In this document: positions 25,768-36,710 of the stretch, in pieces
How positions within the stretch are numbered: position 1 is the first letter of the stretch
Layout: each line of letters begins with the position of its first letter
Assembly (NCBI GenBank): GCA_027405735.1
Contig: JAPEHQ010000003.1
Coordinates: 1,798,001-1,862,000, forward strand
DNA length: 64,000 nt
From: Mucor racemosus
Lineage: Eukaryota > Mucoromycota > Mucoromycetes > Mucorales > Mucoraceae
Direction of reading: 5' to 3'
The notes under the pieces: generated by a model
Databases searched by the model: none
Told to the model about the DNA's origin: nothing
Seen by the model: the letters and a program-made list of their open reading frames with translations, nothing else
Position numbers and translations under genes: made by a program

Positions 25768-28754
25768 AGAACGATGCCAAATGTTATTGATACCTCCCAA
25801 ATTCTTGGTATATTATGTATCGCTCTTGATCTATTGCCTAATAAGATAATATATTTCCTAATAAGATACGTATTTTACATTAATTTACGATCTGATTACG
25901 AAACAAAAGCACAATAGTCTAATGCAAAAATGCAAAAACTCAAACTTTGAGGATTTTCTCCCATTCTTAAAATTAATTTAAATTAACCTGTTTTACTGAG
26001 GGTATTTCAAAAGATGTACAAAACACGTACCAATTTTTTTTTTTTTTTGTTTCCACTCCTATAAGTTTGCACCTAAACGCCCTATTTTACAAGCAATACC
26101 TCCTTTTGAGCTTAAATATTTTTGCGAATTATAACCCGAAAAGTAGCTCTAAATCGCCCAGAATAAGTTCCAATGAATTGCAGAAGCATCTATCAATGGT
26201 CCTATATCATTTTTGGACATTTTCACGATCATAAAAAAATCGATGATTTCGACCAATTTTTCATGAGGTATACCTCATGGAAAATTGAGAAAATCAATTA
26301 ATGCAATTTTTCTCCCAAAAATCAGCATTTTTTACTAAGGTAAGTTATAATATAAAATGTTTGTAAAACTTATATCCTTTATTTTAAAGCATTGAATTGA
26401 GTGTTACTTATTCTAAAAATAGACTTTTGTGGCAAAACCCGATTTTAGGTTTTTCAAAAATAACTTTTTACAAATGCATTTCATTTATGCATCATTAATA
26501 TCATCAGATAGAGCGTTAAAATACGTACCAGTAAGCTTAAACCCCCAAAGCAATTCAGATATTTTTTCCTTGTCGAAATATCGTAAAACAGTTCATGGAT
26601 GTCGAAAAGTCCTAGAATAAATAATGTCAAAATCATGAGGTTTAAGGTCCGCTACGCTAAAAAAGCTGCTTCGACTATTTTTCTATCAGCATTGACCATT
26701 TTTGAGGTATTCAAATGATTGTTGCACACCCAAGACAGAAGAATTTTTGAATTGGCAAACTTTTGGGTATTTTATAGAATATATTGAATCATTTTGTTAT
26801 ATTTATTCTAGTGTTGATTATTAAAAATATTGCACGTTCCGATTTTGAAGTCTTTGGCCCACTTAACAAACATTAACGCTTGTATACCATCCCGCCATGC
26901 ACTTTGTCTTGATTAATTACACTATAAACATGGTGTAACTTTTTCAAGAATATGTATTTAATATGATAATTTAAATATATGTTTACAGATTATATCAAAT
27001 AGTAGATTCTTGAATACAAAATTTCGTTGCTCAAAGAGACTTCTCCAGCATTCTTCAGACAGCAACTATTCTCTTGAGTAATTGTATATGATTTTGTTAC
27101 CTCTGTTGGTTCCTTATTGGGATATCTTAATTGGTAAAGCTCTTAATGTTTTTTCTGTAATTCGCTTTTGGTACGAGCTATATTCTTGTTCAACAATCTT
27201 CGTTTTTGCTTTTCTTCTTCTTTTTGATAGTAGCATTTGTTACCGTGCCAATCATACCATGTAATTATTGCATCAATTGAAAATGCATCATCATAATTCT
27301 ATGCATGTCTTATATCAAGAAATACCAACGGCATATACTACTCTCCACAAAAAGTATTCAGACCACATTTCTAATTTTAGGTACAGCACAATTTGACCCA
27401 TACGGCAGTTTATGAATAAACCATGTTTTGATGTTGATATGGTCAAAGGATTAATAAATACATCACAATCTAGAACCGAGATCCTTAAGGAAATGTGTAT
27501 TTCAAGCAGATTTTATGAGAATTTATACTCGTATTACCCCCCCCCCCTTTATAGTTGATGTCCATGAGAAAATTACAATTAAATCAGGTTTTATACTCTA
27601 TCTTCATGGTTAAATACAAAGGCAGTTTTTTTTTTATAAAATCGGAAAGAGTATTTATAGCAATGTACTAATCTTTTATTTTCCATATTTCTATATATAT
27701 ATGCATCCTCTGGTGTTGATTTCATTTATATCTTTTTTACTTGAATTTTAATTTTTAATTTGTTAATATTTGAAAATGAGAATACTTTTACAACTGTCTC
27801 TGCGTAATTTTTAGTATAAGCCAGTATCATTCAACTTTTTTATTTTCATATTAAGAAATGAGCTTGGATCTTCAAAATCTCTGGTTTAGCGAGCGATAAA
27901 TTTGGGCTTCCATTTTCATTTTATTCGAGCTATGATACTGTAAGATCTCTTGATTTGTCACTTATTTTAGTCATTGTTAGGGCTCTCGTAACATCAACTA
28001 TTTGCTCACGTCAACTGCATGACATCAAATTTCAACCTGTTGTTTTAGTATATTGTTAGTGAGCATCAAGCAATTGAGTAGATGTGTAACAAGACCATTC
28101 AACGGTATTAGTATTAATTCTATACCATTTAATTATAGGACTAAATATAACTAGAACCGACTTTCGAATAGAAGCTGAAGCATCAACTATTATTAAACTG
28201 TTTTTCAAAAAAATCATTCAATCAATACCAAATATGCACCGATTATGAAATTAAACTTTTGTAAACCTATTTATACTTTATGACAACCAAACTTCGCACA
28301 AGGCATATATTGATGTCAGTTTTCACTTTATATATTTCCTTTCAAAAATGCTTATTTATATATTGTTGCAATTGAATGTATATAAAGTAGTTTCCAAATA
28401 AATTTGCGTATCTTTTTTTTTATTATTATTATTTGCGCACCACTATAATTTAAACTTTACCTATGTATTAAATATATTAAACAATTTAAATTCAACAAAT
28501 AGTAAATAATAAAGATATGAGTACAAAATATATACGTACAATGCGTCTTCAGAAATATATAGTGAATATGATCGACGTGTTACAAACAATATATGCATCT
28601 CATAATAGAAATATAATGGATCTTTTTATATATGATATTACCCCACAGCCCATAAATGTTTTCCTTACATCTTATTAGTAAGCCATTATTGTAATGATTT
28701 GATAATCAATACTGGCACTGATTTATCGAGACTTTGTAAATTAAAATCAACGTA

Positions 28755-28990
28755 AAAAGTACCGTTTATTAGAATGAAATAAATATGGGTTTATATAGTT
28801 ATTGGAATTGTGTGATAAGATCTAATGGACAGGGATCCATTAGATATGACAATAGATATTATTATTATTAATGTGTATGGATATAACATGTTATGTCTCA
28901 GTGGTAATATTGCTATATATAAGTTATGTTTCATTATTAGTTCCTGGGTGACAGGAACCAGTTACTGGATAGATAAAATCTGCTAGATTT
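28755..28990 (-). repeat. LTR-like solo fragment
   Basis: Read on the minus strand it contains CAGGAACTAATAATGAAACA, CCATTAGATCTTATCACA, then TATATAAACCC followed by CATTCTAATAAA. That order (promoter box, then AATAAA) suggests an LTR. It is about 75-80% similar to 34545-34760 (plus strand) inside the hAT element, and its TATA part matches 32863-32960. No internal retrotransposon genes or target duplication were seen. Confidence 0.45.
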
Positions 28991-29335
28991 GTCGGAGATC
29001 TTCTATATATCGAATGTTGTAATTCTGATAGATCAGGTATTTCAATAGAGAACCAAATACATATTTGATTCTAATTTTTGCAACATCAATTCTCAGTAGC
29101 ACCTGTTTTTGACTTTGGATATAAGGTCTAATTTTGCACAATTCAACTGATATTTTTATAAATTTAAGAGGACCAAATCTGCATTATTACATCAGCTTTG
29201 TCTCAATTTTAGAGGATTAACTATCTACAACCTATGGTCAGTACTGACGTCGATATTGAGGTCAGTATCACTGAGAACCCTATGCTTCACATAATAGAAT
29301 CTTGCATATCACTTTATTTTTAAAGTAATATGATT

Positions 29336-29343
29336 GTAGAACG
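29336..29343. repeat. Left target-site duplication of hAT copy 1
   Basis: GTAGAACG directly precedes the left end; the same 8 bp follows the right end at 35638-35645. Eight bases is the normal hAT target duplication. Confidence 0.9.
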
Positions 29344-29640
29344 TAGGATTGGCAACGAGTCGAGCTGGCTCGATAAAATTTGATCGAGTTTTACTCGAGT
29401 CGAGTCGAGTCGAGTCGAGTTTTTCAGTCTCCTGAAACTCGAGAGCTCGAGGAAGGCTCGAACAAAACTCGGCAACTCGAGAAAAACTCGACAACTCGAG
29501 AAAAACTCGACAACTCGAGAAAGACTCGACAACTCGCATAAAGCTCGACAACTCGAGCAAAACTCGACAACTCGAGTTAAACTCGACAACTCGAGAATAA
29601 CTCGACAACTCGCATAAAGCTCGATTAAACTCGCATGAAA
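29344..29640. repeat. Left subterminal CTCGA array of hAT copy 1
   Basis: The outer part has GAGTTTTACTCGAG and GTCGA repeats that are inverted relative to the right end. The inner part has about twelve copies of an 18-bp unit related to AAAACTCGACAACTCGAG. Such subterminal motifs are typical transposase binding sites in hAT elements. The equivalent array in copy 2 is at 36711-37007. Confidence 0.85.
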
Positions 29641-29837
29641 TGCTCAATAAAACCCCCTTGAGATCAAAAACTAGTAAACGAATTATGCTTCATAAAATGT
29701 ACCTTCAAATTGTTTTTTGTTGTATTATATATTTTTTATTAGTCAAAATATTTGTGTTTAAAAAAGAAGAACACCATCAATCAATTATTATTTATATAAA
29801 AAGAAAAAAAAAACTATGAATCAATTATAAAATAAAA

Positions 29838-32688
29838 TCAGTTAGGCAGTAGCTCTCTTTCCCATTTTTTCAAAAGGACAAGCTTTTCCCCCAATTCTGG
29901 GTCTAATCTTGGTCTTTGATTATTTATACTTCTTTTTGCAACTGAAAACAGTCTTTCGGAGGCAACGCTGGTTGATGGAATGGCTAAGTAAATGCTGGCG
30001 TATTCAGACAAATAGGGGAATGCATTTTTGTTTCTTTGCCAATACGTTAAAGGTCTAGATGTATAATGATACCCGTCAATAATATTTTTAGATGTAAAGT
30101 TATTATTTTCAAATCTTTGGTCATAACCAAACTCTTGCAAATTGTCTACATCTTGAAATTCTGTATTGGGGTCATAACGGAATGTCAAGGTTTCTGCTGG
30201 AAAATCTTCCTTCTCATCCAGGTTAATATACGCCTTTAACTCGTCGTAATGCCTATTCACAAATTCATCCTCCTGTTCACAGATAGCACCAGTATTTCTT
30301 TTTTTTGGATAAATTGTAGCATTTGCAATTCTTCTTTTCTTTGTGAACATTACAATTGTGTCATCCTCTTCATTGCTGTCATTGTCGTCTTGGATGGAGA
30401 AACTGGATTCTACTACCTCTGTTGTTGCCGATGATGATGATGCTGCTGCTAATGTTGTTGTTGATGTTGATGCTCTTGTTACTGATGCTCTTGTAGTTGT
30501 TTCTGTTTCTGCTGGAGATGACGCTAATTGATTATATTTCATACGTAGAAAATCCTTGAATCCTTTCTTACAAATATTTCTTTGTTCTTCAGCAATATCA
30601 TGCTCCCAATCTTCATCAGTCCAATAATGGAATTTAAGCATTGGATCGAGCATTGTTGCAATACTATATACGGGACTTTCATCTGTTTTACGATAGTATT
30701 TTGACAATTTTTCTACTGCTTCATCAACGGCGTTTGTTAATTCAGCATCATACTCATGCTCTTCTCTGAACTCCAATAGCAAGTCAAACAAATTGTTGAA
30801 TAAAGGTATTGTCCTATTCATTGTGGTATGACTATGGATGTACAGTATCGTTAATTTTTACTATATTATTACATACGATTATATGTATTAATTTTTGATA
30901 TTTACCTCTGAGTGCTCAGCCAATTTGTTGCAACATAAAATCTCAACAACAATTTTTCGACACTGGCCAGGAACTTGATTTCTTCAGGATTCAAGTAGTA
31001 ATTTTCTCTAGCATATTCATCTAAATTGATAGCATAATTGTATGCGTTTTTAACTTTAAGAAATCGCTTAATCATAGCATGGCTTGAGTTCCACCTGGTA
31101 GGACAATCGATGATGGGGGCTAATTTAGGCATATTGTACCTCTGACAATATTCTTCAAATGCGACTTTTAAATTACTGTGATGCTTTATTCTTTTTAATC
31201 CGTCGCGAAGCTTGTTGATTATCGAAGTGTCATTACTAGAATTGGAGTTCTCAGTTGGTGCTGATTTTAAGCATTTAAGAAAGTTGTGAGAAACAAGATT
31301 GATTATATGGTTGAAACAAGGCAATTGTCCTTCATCGGCACGAAACTTGGTGCATTCCTCATTTCTTTGTTTAACCAGCTCGTCTATCTTCTTGCACATT
31401 GACTTGTTATTAGATGCATTATCACATGTAATGGTGAATACTGAATTTAGCACTTTACTGCCATAAGAATTTAGTATTTGTACAATTTTTTCAGCCAGAA
31501 CATCTCCTGTTGCCATACAACAATAAAGATTAGAATTGAAGCAATTACAATATACTATATTTCTAATACCTGTATGCGACGAGTTGCCTAAATCTACCAA
31601 TCCTAATGTTAATTGCACTGGTGCCCATGTTTTTTTATCAATATAATGTGCTGTAAGCGACAGAAAACTACCACCTATGACAAACTTTAGTTTCAGGAAC
31701 TTTTTGAAAGTAAGTTTAGTATATATTATTACCAGTAGGTGCTGTCCAAACATCTGTAGTTAATGATATATATTGCTCTCCTTGAAGTAGTGTGGCAACC
31801 TTAAGCTTCATTTCAGTATAATAATCAATGACATTTGTTTTAACTGTGCCTTTTAATGGTAATTTAATAGTCTTCAAAACGCTAAGGTCTCTACTTCGAG
31901 CACAGAAATCAAGAAGATCTTGCATAGTATTGCATTGGTCAAAAAAACTTAATGGAAGCTGTTTGTCAATGACAAATTTAAGCACCAGTTGGTTAAATAT
32001 ATCTTGTTTAAAAGGCAATTTGCATGCTGAACGAGAGCCGAGGTTTGAAATACAGGTGGCGTTAGGGCTATAATTTATTAGCTTTTCCATGATAAAATCA
32101 TGTCTGTAATTTAGCTGATCGGAAATGTCGTCAAAATGTAAGTTTAATGTATCCAACTGAGTCTTCACTTGAATTTGAAGGTCTTGATCTAAAATTGTAA
32201 AAAATTAGAAATTGAACATTACAACGTCAAGTATTTGGCAATTACATACTTATAATGTCAGTAACATTATGTTTTTTTTCCAAATGCCTACGAAGCGCAG
32301 ATGTGGAGCTAGTTTTTCCAGACTTATAAACCGCCATACAACCACCAGTCTCGCGTCTGTTAAAGGTACAATAGAGATTTTTATTTAAGGGTACACCGTA
32401 GCAGTAGAGAAACCACCAAGCACTATTGTCAGCCTCACTTTGTTGTTTCTTGTATTCCGTCTGGTATAGTATGTGGCATCCGCTTATTGGTATGGTAAGT
32501 AATTTTGTATTGTCATTTTCACACATTAAAGATTCGTGGCTGACTTGGTTGTGAGAATATGCCAAGTTATTTAAGTCTTCAATATGCTCATCAAGCGACA
32601 TATTTTGATTCATATAGTTTGTCATAGCTGTTGTTGAACCACGATCATCTTCGATACTCATTTGACTTGAACTGTTGTACGAACTCAT
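29838..32688 (-). CDS. hAT transposase, copy 1
   Basis: Five exons (32688-32250, 32188-31733, 31674-31570, 31506-30906, 30831-29838) join in phase to 864 residues. A BED-type zinc finger lies at about 95-145 (ending SALRRHLEKKH). The RNase H-like core follows: TTDVW with Asp292 and Trp294, TCDNASNN with Asp362, and CPTRW with Arg471-Trp472. The C-terminal dimerisation domain has ASERLFSVAKR, with Glu826 the likely third acidic residue, then LDPELGEKLVLL. All key residues are present and no frame is broken, so the enzyme could be active. Intron 3 (31569-31507, 63 nt) has no stop and keeps frame, so a longer form with 21 extra residues is possible; family alignment favours removing it. Confidence 0.93.
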
Positions 32689-32862
32689 TTTTAAATTTGT
32701 TCAAGCGAATTAATTTAAGATATGCTTGATTAAAGTAATGTAAAGTGATTTATTAGCTTCTATGTCGAGTTCTAATGTTATGAACAGCACTCTTATTTAT
32801 TGACTTACCAGAATATGTTTAGGTTAAATAAAAACTAGAAATTTAATCAAGTAAAGAGATAT

Positions 32863-32960
32863 CGTTTATTGGAATGAAATTAATAGGGTTTATATACTAT
32901 TTGATTTGGGGAATTAATGATGTGATAAGGTAGTTTAGATGTTATTTAATATTAGTGTGT
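32863..32960 (-). promoter_or_regulatory. LTR-like promoter of the transposase gene
   Basis: On the minus strand, TATATAAACCC (32896-32886) is followed by CATTCCAATAAA. It lies about 200 bp upstream of the transposase start and matches the LTR-like fragment at 28755-28990. The duplicate is at 40230-40327. The promoter role is inferred. Confidence 0.45.
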
Positions 32961-33010
32961 TATGCTGATATATCATGTTGGAATATCGCACTGGCGTGTT
33001 ATGCTTTTGT

Positions 33011-33078
33011 ACCATGCCTCTATACCATGCCTCTATACCATGCTTCTATACCATGCTTCTATGCCATACTTCTATACC
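33011..33078. repeat. 13-bp ACCATGCYTCTAT minisatellite
   Basis: About five to six tandem copies, ending in an inverted partner, GAGCATGGTATAG. The duplicate in hAT copy 2 starts at 40378. Confidence 0.85.
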
Positions 33079-34544
33079 ATGCTTTTAGGAGCATGGTATA
33101 GTTAATATTCAATTAAGTAACTTCCGGTTCCGAATCTGTTACTGTTTACTTTTTTGGATTTGACATGATCCGGTTTAAAGATGATACATCATTTACTGTA
33201 TATTAAAAAAAATAATCAGCAGTAACTTAATTTGCATTTGATTTATTCATTTATGCATTATGCATACTAAATAATAAGTATAATAATCTTAAATTTGAGC
33301 ACCAATTGAAGTTTTAATTAAATGTCAAACAAAAAGAAATTAAGTTAACCATTTCCAACCATCAATCATATGATAAGCCCATTCTCTTATTCTACTTATA
33401 AACAAGGTTTAGGAGCATAAGTAGGGTACACAGTACATACTGCAGTGAAATAATGATGTAAAAAAGCGATAAAGAATACTGTTAAAATCATTCTTTATTA
33501 AAGTATGGATAATGTGCAATAAAATGGTTATTCTACGTCTCTATTTATATTATTTGGTGTTTATTTACTATCTGGCAATTGTATTGCAATTGCCAACAAT
33601 TCCATTAATTTTGAGTATAAATGTTGGGTTGTTTGGTTGCTGATTTGGTGAATCAAGAACGGTGTTTTAAATATAGTTTGTCAATCATGCTTTCAGAACA
33701 GCTCTTACTTGTTCTACTCGATAAGCATGTACTTTTTGTATTCTTTATTTGGGATATCCTATATTACTTTAGTATTTTAACATCTCTTATTCGAGTATTA
33801 TACCCTTGCTATCTTCATGTAATTGTCTATTTATTATACAGTCTTATCTTTGATAGCATGGTTTCAATGAGATGACATTTAATTTAGGTATTTTATGATG
33901 GGAATCTAGCTTAGTTCACTTCACATACGTACCGCATATGAAATTATTTTACCCAGTAACCTGTGCATTAATAATTAATACCGCGAAAATGTAGAATAGA
34001 GACCAATTAGTAGGATGCATCTAACATGCTCTTCATTTTCGACATGAAATAAGCATAATTTACAGTTACCTTGACTTTATTATTATGATACTTGGGTAAA
34101 TTGAGTACTTTGAATGAACAGAAATTATATATTTGTTGATCGATATTGGTTATTGTTGGTAGCCAATAGATTTGCCAGAAATGCCAAATGTAAAACTAAA
34201 ATTATTGAGTGATTTACAGAATGACTAATAAAAAGGTTATTAAGTTGTTCGTAAACAAATCCATTTTTTATACAAATATCTTGAGGCTATACATAATCTC
34301 CATAAATTTAGTATGGAATTAACATTTGAACTGAAACAAATAATAAACTTCCATAGTAACAATTATTCGATCGTCTGTTGTTGATTGTTGTTGCATTGAT
34401 CGCATTAAAAAACTCTTTCATTATTTGTCGCGAATATACTATGAACTATCCTATTTGTGTATTTTTGACACCTGGCATGTGCCTCACGTTGCATGGAACA
34501 AATGCTTCTGGATCTATCAGAATTACAATATTCTAAATACAGAC

Positions 34545-34760
34545 AAGTCTAGTAAATTCTATTGTTTAGTAACTGATTCCTGTAATCCAGGAACTAACAA
34601 TGAAACATAACTTATAACAATACAGTATTACCATCGAAACAACATTTTATTTCCATAAGCATTCATTATTATTGTCACATTTAATGGATCCCTTTCCATT
34701 AGATCTTATCACATAATTCCAATAGCTATGCGATAATTCACATTACATGCTGTTTCAGCA
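34545..34760 (+). repeat. LTR-like fragment inside hAT copy 1
   Basis: Contains CCAGGAACTAACAATGAAACA and CCATTAGATCTTATCACATA, matching the minus strand of 28755-28990 at about 75-80%. Its orientation is opposite to the LTR-like promoter at 32863. The duplicate is at 41912-42127. Confidence 0.5.
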
Positions 34761-35419
34761 ATGCATGAATTAGTTTCAATTTCAATTGCACAGCTCATAG
34801 AAATATGCAAATGTCAAAACAGATATTGAACTTGATGAGTGAAGATATCTGCTCTCATTTTTTATCACTTTATTATACTGTATCTCTTCAGTAAATCATA
34901 CAGTAGGGCAACTTCCAATTATTATAAAATACATCTATTCCTATATTATCTACATTTAAAAATAGTAAGTGTTGGCCAAAAAATAATTGTGCTCATTACA
35001 AGCTATATCAATCTACATTCAATACATCTTAGTAAACAATACTTTTTACATTAATTTTAACTATATAAAGTCTCAATAAATAACTTTTGTATAAAAGCTC
35101 CTTATGATGATTCAAACCAGCTTATCTGCATTATAATGAAGTGTGCTCTTGGTCAAATATTATGGTCAAAATAATGTGATTTTTAATATTAGAGATATTG
35201 ATGAACATTGGTTGAAGGAAGGTTGGTGTTCTTATTTATAAATTAGATATTTATTAAGGATATAAATAAGGATATAAAGGGGAAGAAAGACAGATAATTC
35301 TACAAGGAATAATGGAATGATTTCCTTGCAGTATTGATTATAGGAACATTTGGAATGAGGATTAGTGCTATGAATTATTATAGTGATAATTTGATTCATT
35401 ATATGCGTGTAAATAAATA

Positions 35420-35637
35420 AAAACTCGAAAGCTCGAAGAAAACTCGAGAACTCGAGAAAAACTCGAGAACTCGAGAAAAACTCGACAGCTCGAGGAAAAC
35501 TCGACAGCTCGAACAGCTCGATTAGTAGCTCGACTCGACTCGAGGCTCGCGAGCTTTGTTTATGCAATCTCGAGTTGGCTCGCAGGCTCGAGTAAAACTC
35601 GACTCGACTCGACTCGAAAGGCTCGACTCCAATACTA
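35420..35637. repeat. Right subterminal CTCGA array of hAT copy 1
   Basis: Units related to AAAACTCGAGAACTCGAG in the same strand direction as the inner left array. The outermost part (CTCGAGTAAAACTCGACTCG) is inverted relative to the left end. The copy 2 counterpart (42787-43078) is 74 bp longer. Confidence 0.85.
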
Positions 35638-35645
35638 GTAGAACG
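35638..35645. repeat. Right target-site duplication of hAT copy 1
   Basis: GTAGAACG, identical to 29336-29343. Confidence 0.9.
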
Positions 35646-36710
35646 TGATAAAGTATGGCACTTGGTGGCATATAGCACTATGGGTTATTGAAATCGGACC
35701 AAATTTGAAAGAGTTAATACCAGAAACCAGAATATAAGTGTGCTGGACCTAACATTGTTAACCAAAAATTAACCTGAAATTATATGTAAAATTCAAAACC
35801 CAGAAGCAAGATATTGATTTTTCTTATTCACAATGCAGTGGAATTACATAATAAAAACACTTGATAATAATAAAATAACCTAATTTCCAAGTGTTGCTCA
35901 TAAACGATTATGCCACTTGAAATATAAGCGGCAATAATAAACAAATGCTTCAATTGAACACAATAACAAACGCATGCTAAAAATATGAAATATCTCTTTT
36001 GAACCATACATATTGTGTAAATGATAGCACCCTCGATCACGGTGTAATCAATTACACAAATGACTTATATATCAAAATAGAATGCTATCCAAATCAATAA
36101 TAATAATAAACAAAGATATCAATTTAGCCAACTACTCATCTATATTGAAGCTGCACTATCAATATAAATAAGATTCAAGCATATAAAAATTACCTCTTAA
36201 TTCAAGGTTACATAGAATAGATATAACAATAATAAGCAAATGTTTCCCAAAAGGTCGATATTGTCACACTTGATATCAATTCCTTATGGCCAATGCTCTG
36301 CATGATTTAACCCCTTAAAATATTAAATCAATAACAATGTATTCGAAACTAGAAGATTACTAAATATAAATCCATTCAAGTTTGATGATATCCAAGTTCT
36401 CCAAATTACTACAAGTACTTTCATACTTTTTCAATTATTTTAAATCTTTAGAAATCTTTTGTAATAAAAACTTTAGCTGATTGTAATTGTATTTCTACCG
36501 CTTTATTTTTAATTATTTTTTATTTTAGTAAACAACATTGTTATTTGCTGCACACAAGAAGGTAGATCCAACTGAAAGCAACTCTGTATTTTTTGTCTCA
36601 TCAAAAAATATTGATTTTTCGTCGAGATAACCGAAATAATAATTTACTTCATAGCTTAAAACTATGATAACTGAGTCTCAAAATTGATTTTTGAAATTGA
36701 TCGAAAAATG
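35646..36710. repeat. Repeat A pieces between the two hAT copies
   Basis: Repeat A sequence is recognisable at about 35646-35850 (GAGTTAATACCAGAAACCAGA, as in copies 1 and 2) and at 36555-36710 (CAACTGAAAGCAACTCTG to GATCGAAAAATG). About 700 bp of unrelated AT-rich DNA separates them. The right piece stops exactly at the left end of hAT copy 2. Confidence 0.65.

Larger units (their letters stand above)
23746..28754. other. 5-kb gene-poor region
   Basis: No complete gene was recognised. It contains a short CA repeat near 25051-25069, a possible coding remnant at 25380-25767 (listed separately), and a C10 run near 27537. The segment around 25930-26900 has the same style of AT-rich non-coding sequence as 58900-59600 and 54200-54800, but no firm alignment was made. 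Confidence 0.5.
29344..35637 (-). mobile_element. Autonomous hAT transposon, copy 1 (6,294 bp)
   Basis: The element runs from TAGGATTGGCAACGAGTC to the right end, whose reverse complement is TAGTATTGGAGTCGAGCC, so short imperfect terminal inverted repeats (TAGNATTGG) are present. A perfect 8-bp duplication, GTAGAACG, flanks it. Arrays rich in CTCGA lie just inside both ends. One spliced transposase gene fills 29838-32688. The remaining 2.9 kb holds LTR-like fragments, a 13-bp minisatellite and no recognised second gene. It is identical by eye to copy 2 apart from three substitutions and a 74-bp array length difference, implying recent activity or duplication. Confidence 0.92.

Noticed and set aside
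29309..29647. Ser/Leu/Arg-rich open frames over the CTCGA arrays (also at 35232, 36649 and 42599)
   Set aside because: They are translations of the subterminal DNA repeat and do not resemble proteins.
33621..33875. 84-codon frame inside the hAT element (and its twin at 40988)
   Set aside because: Hydrophobic AT-rich translation with no recognised motif; no evidence for a second transposon gene.
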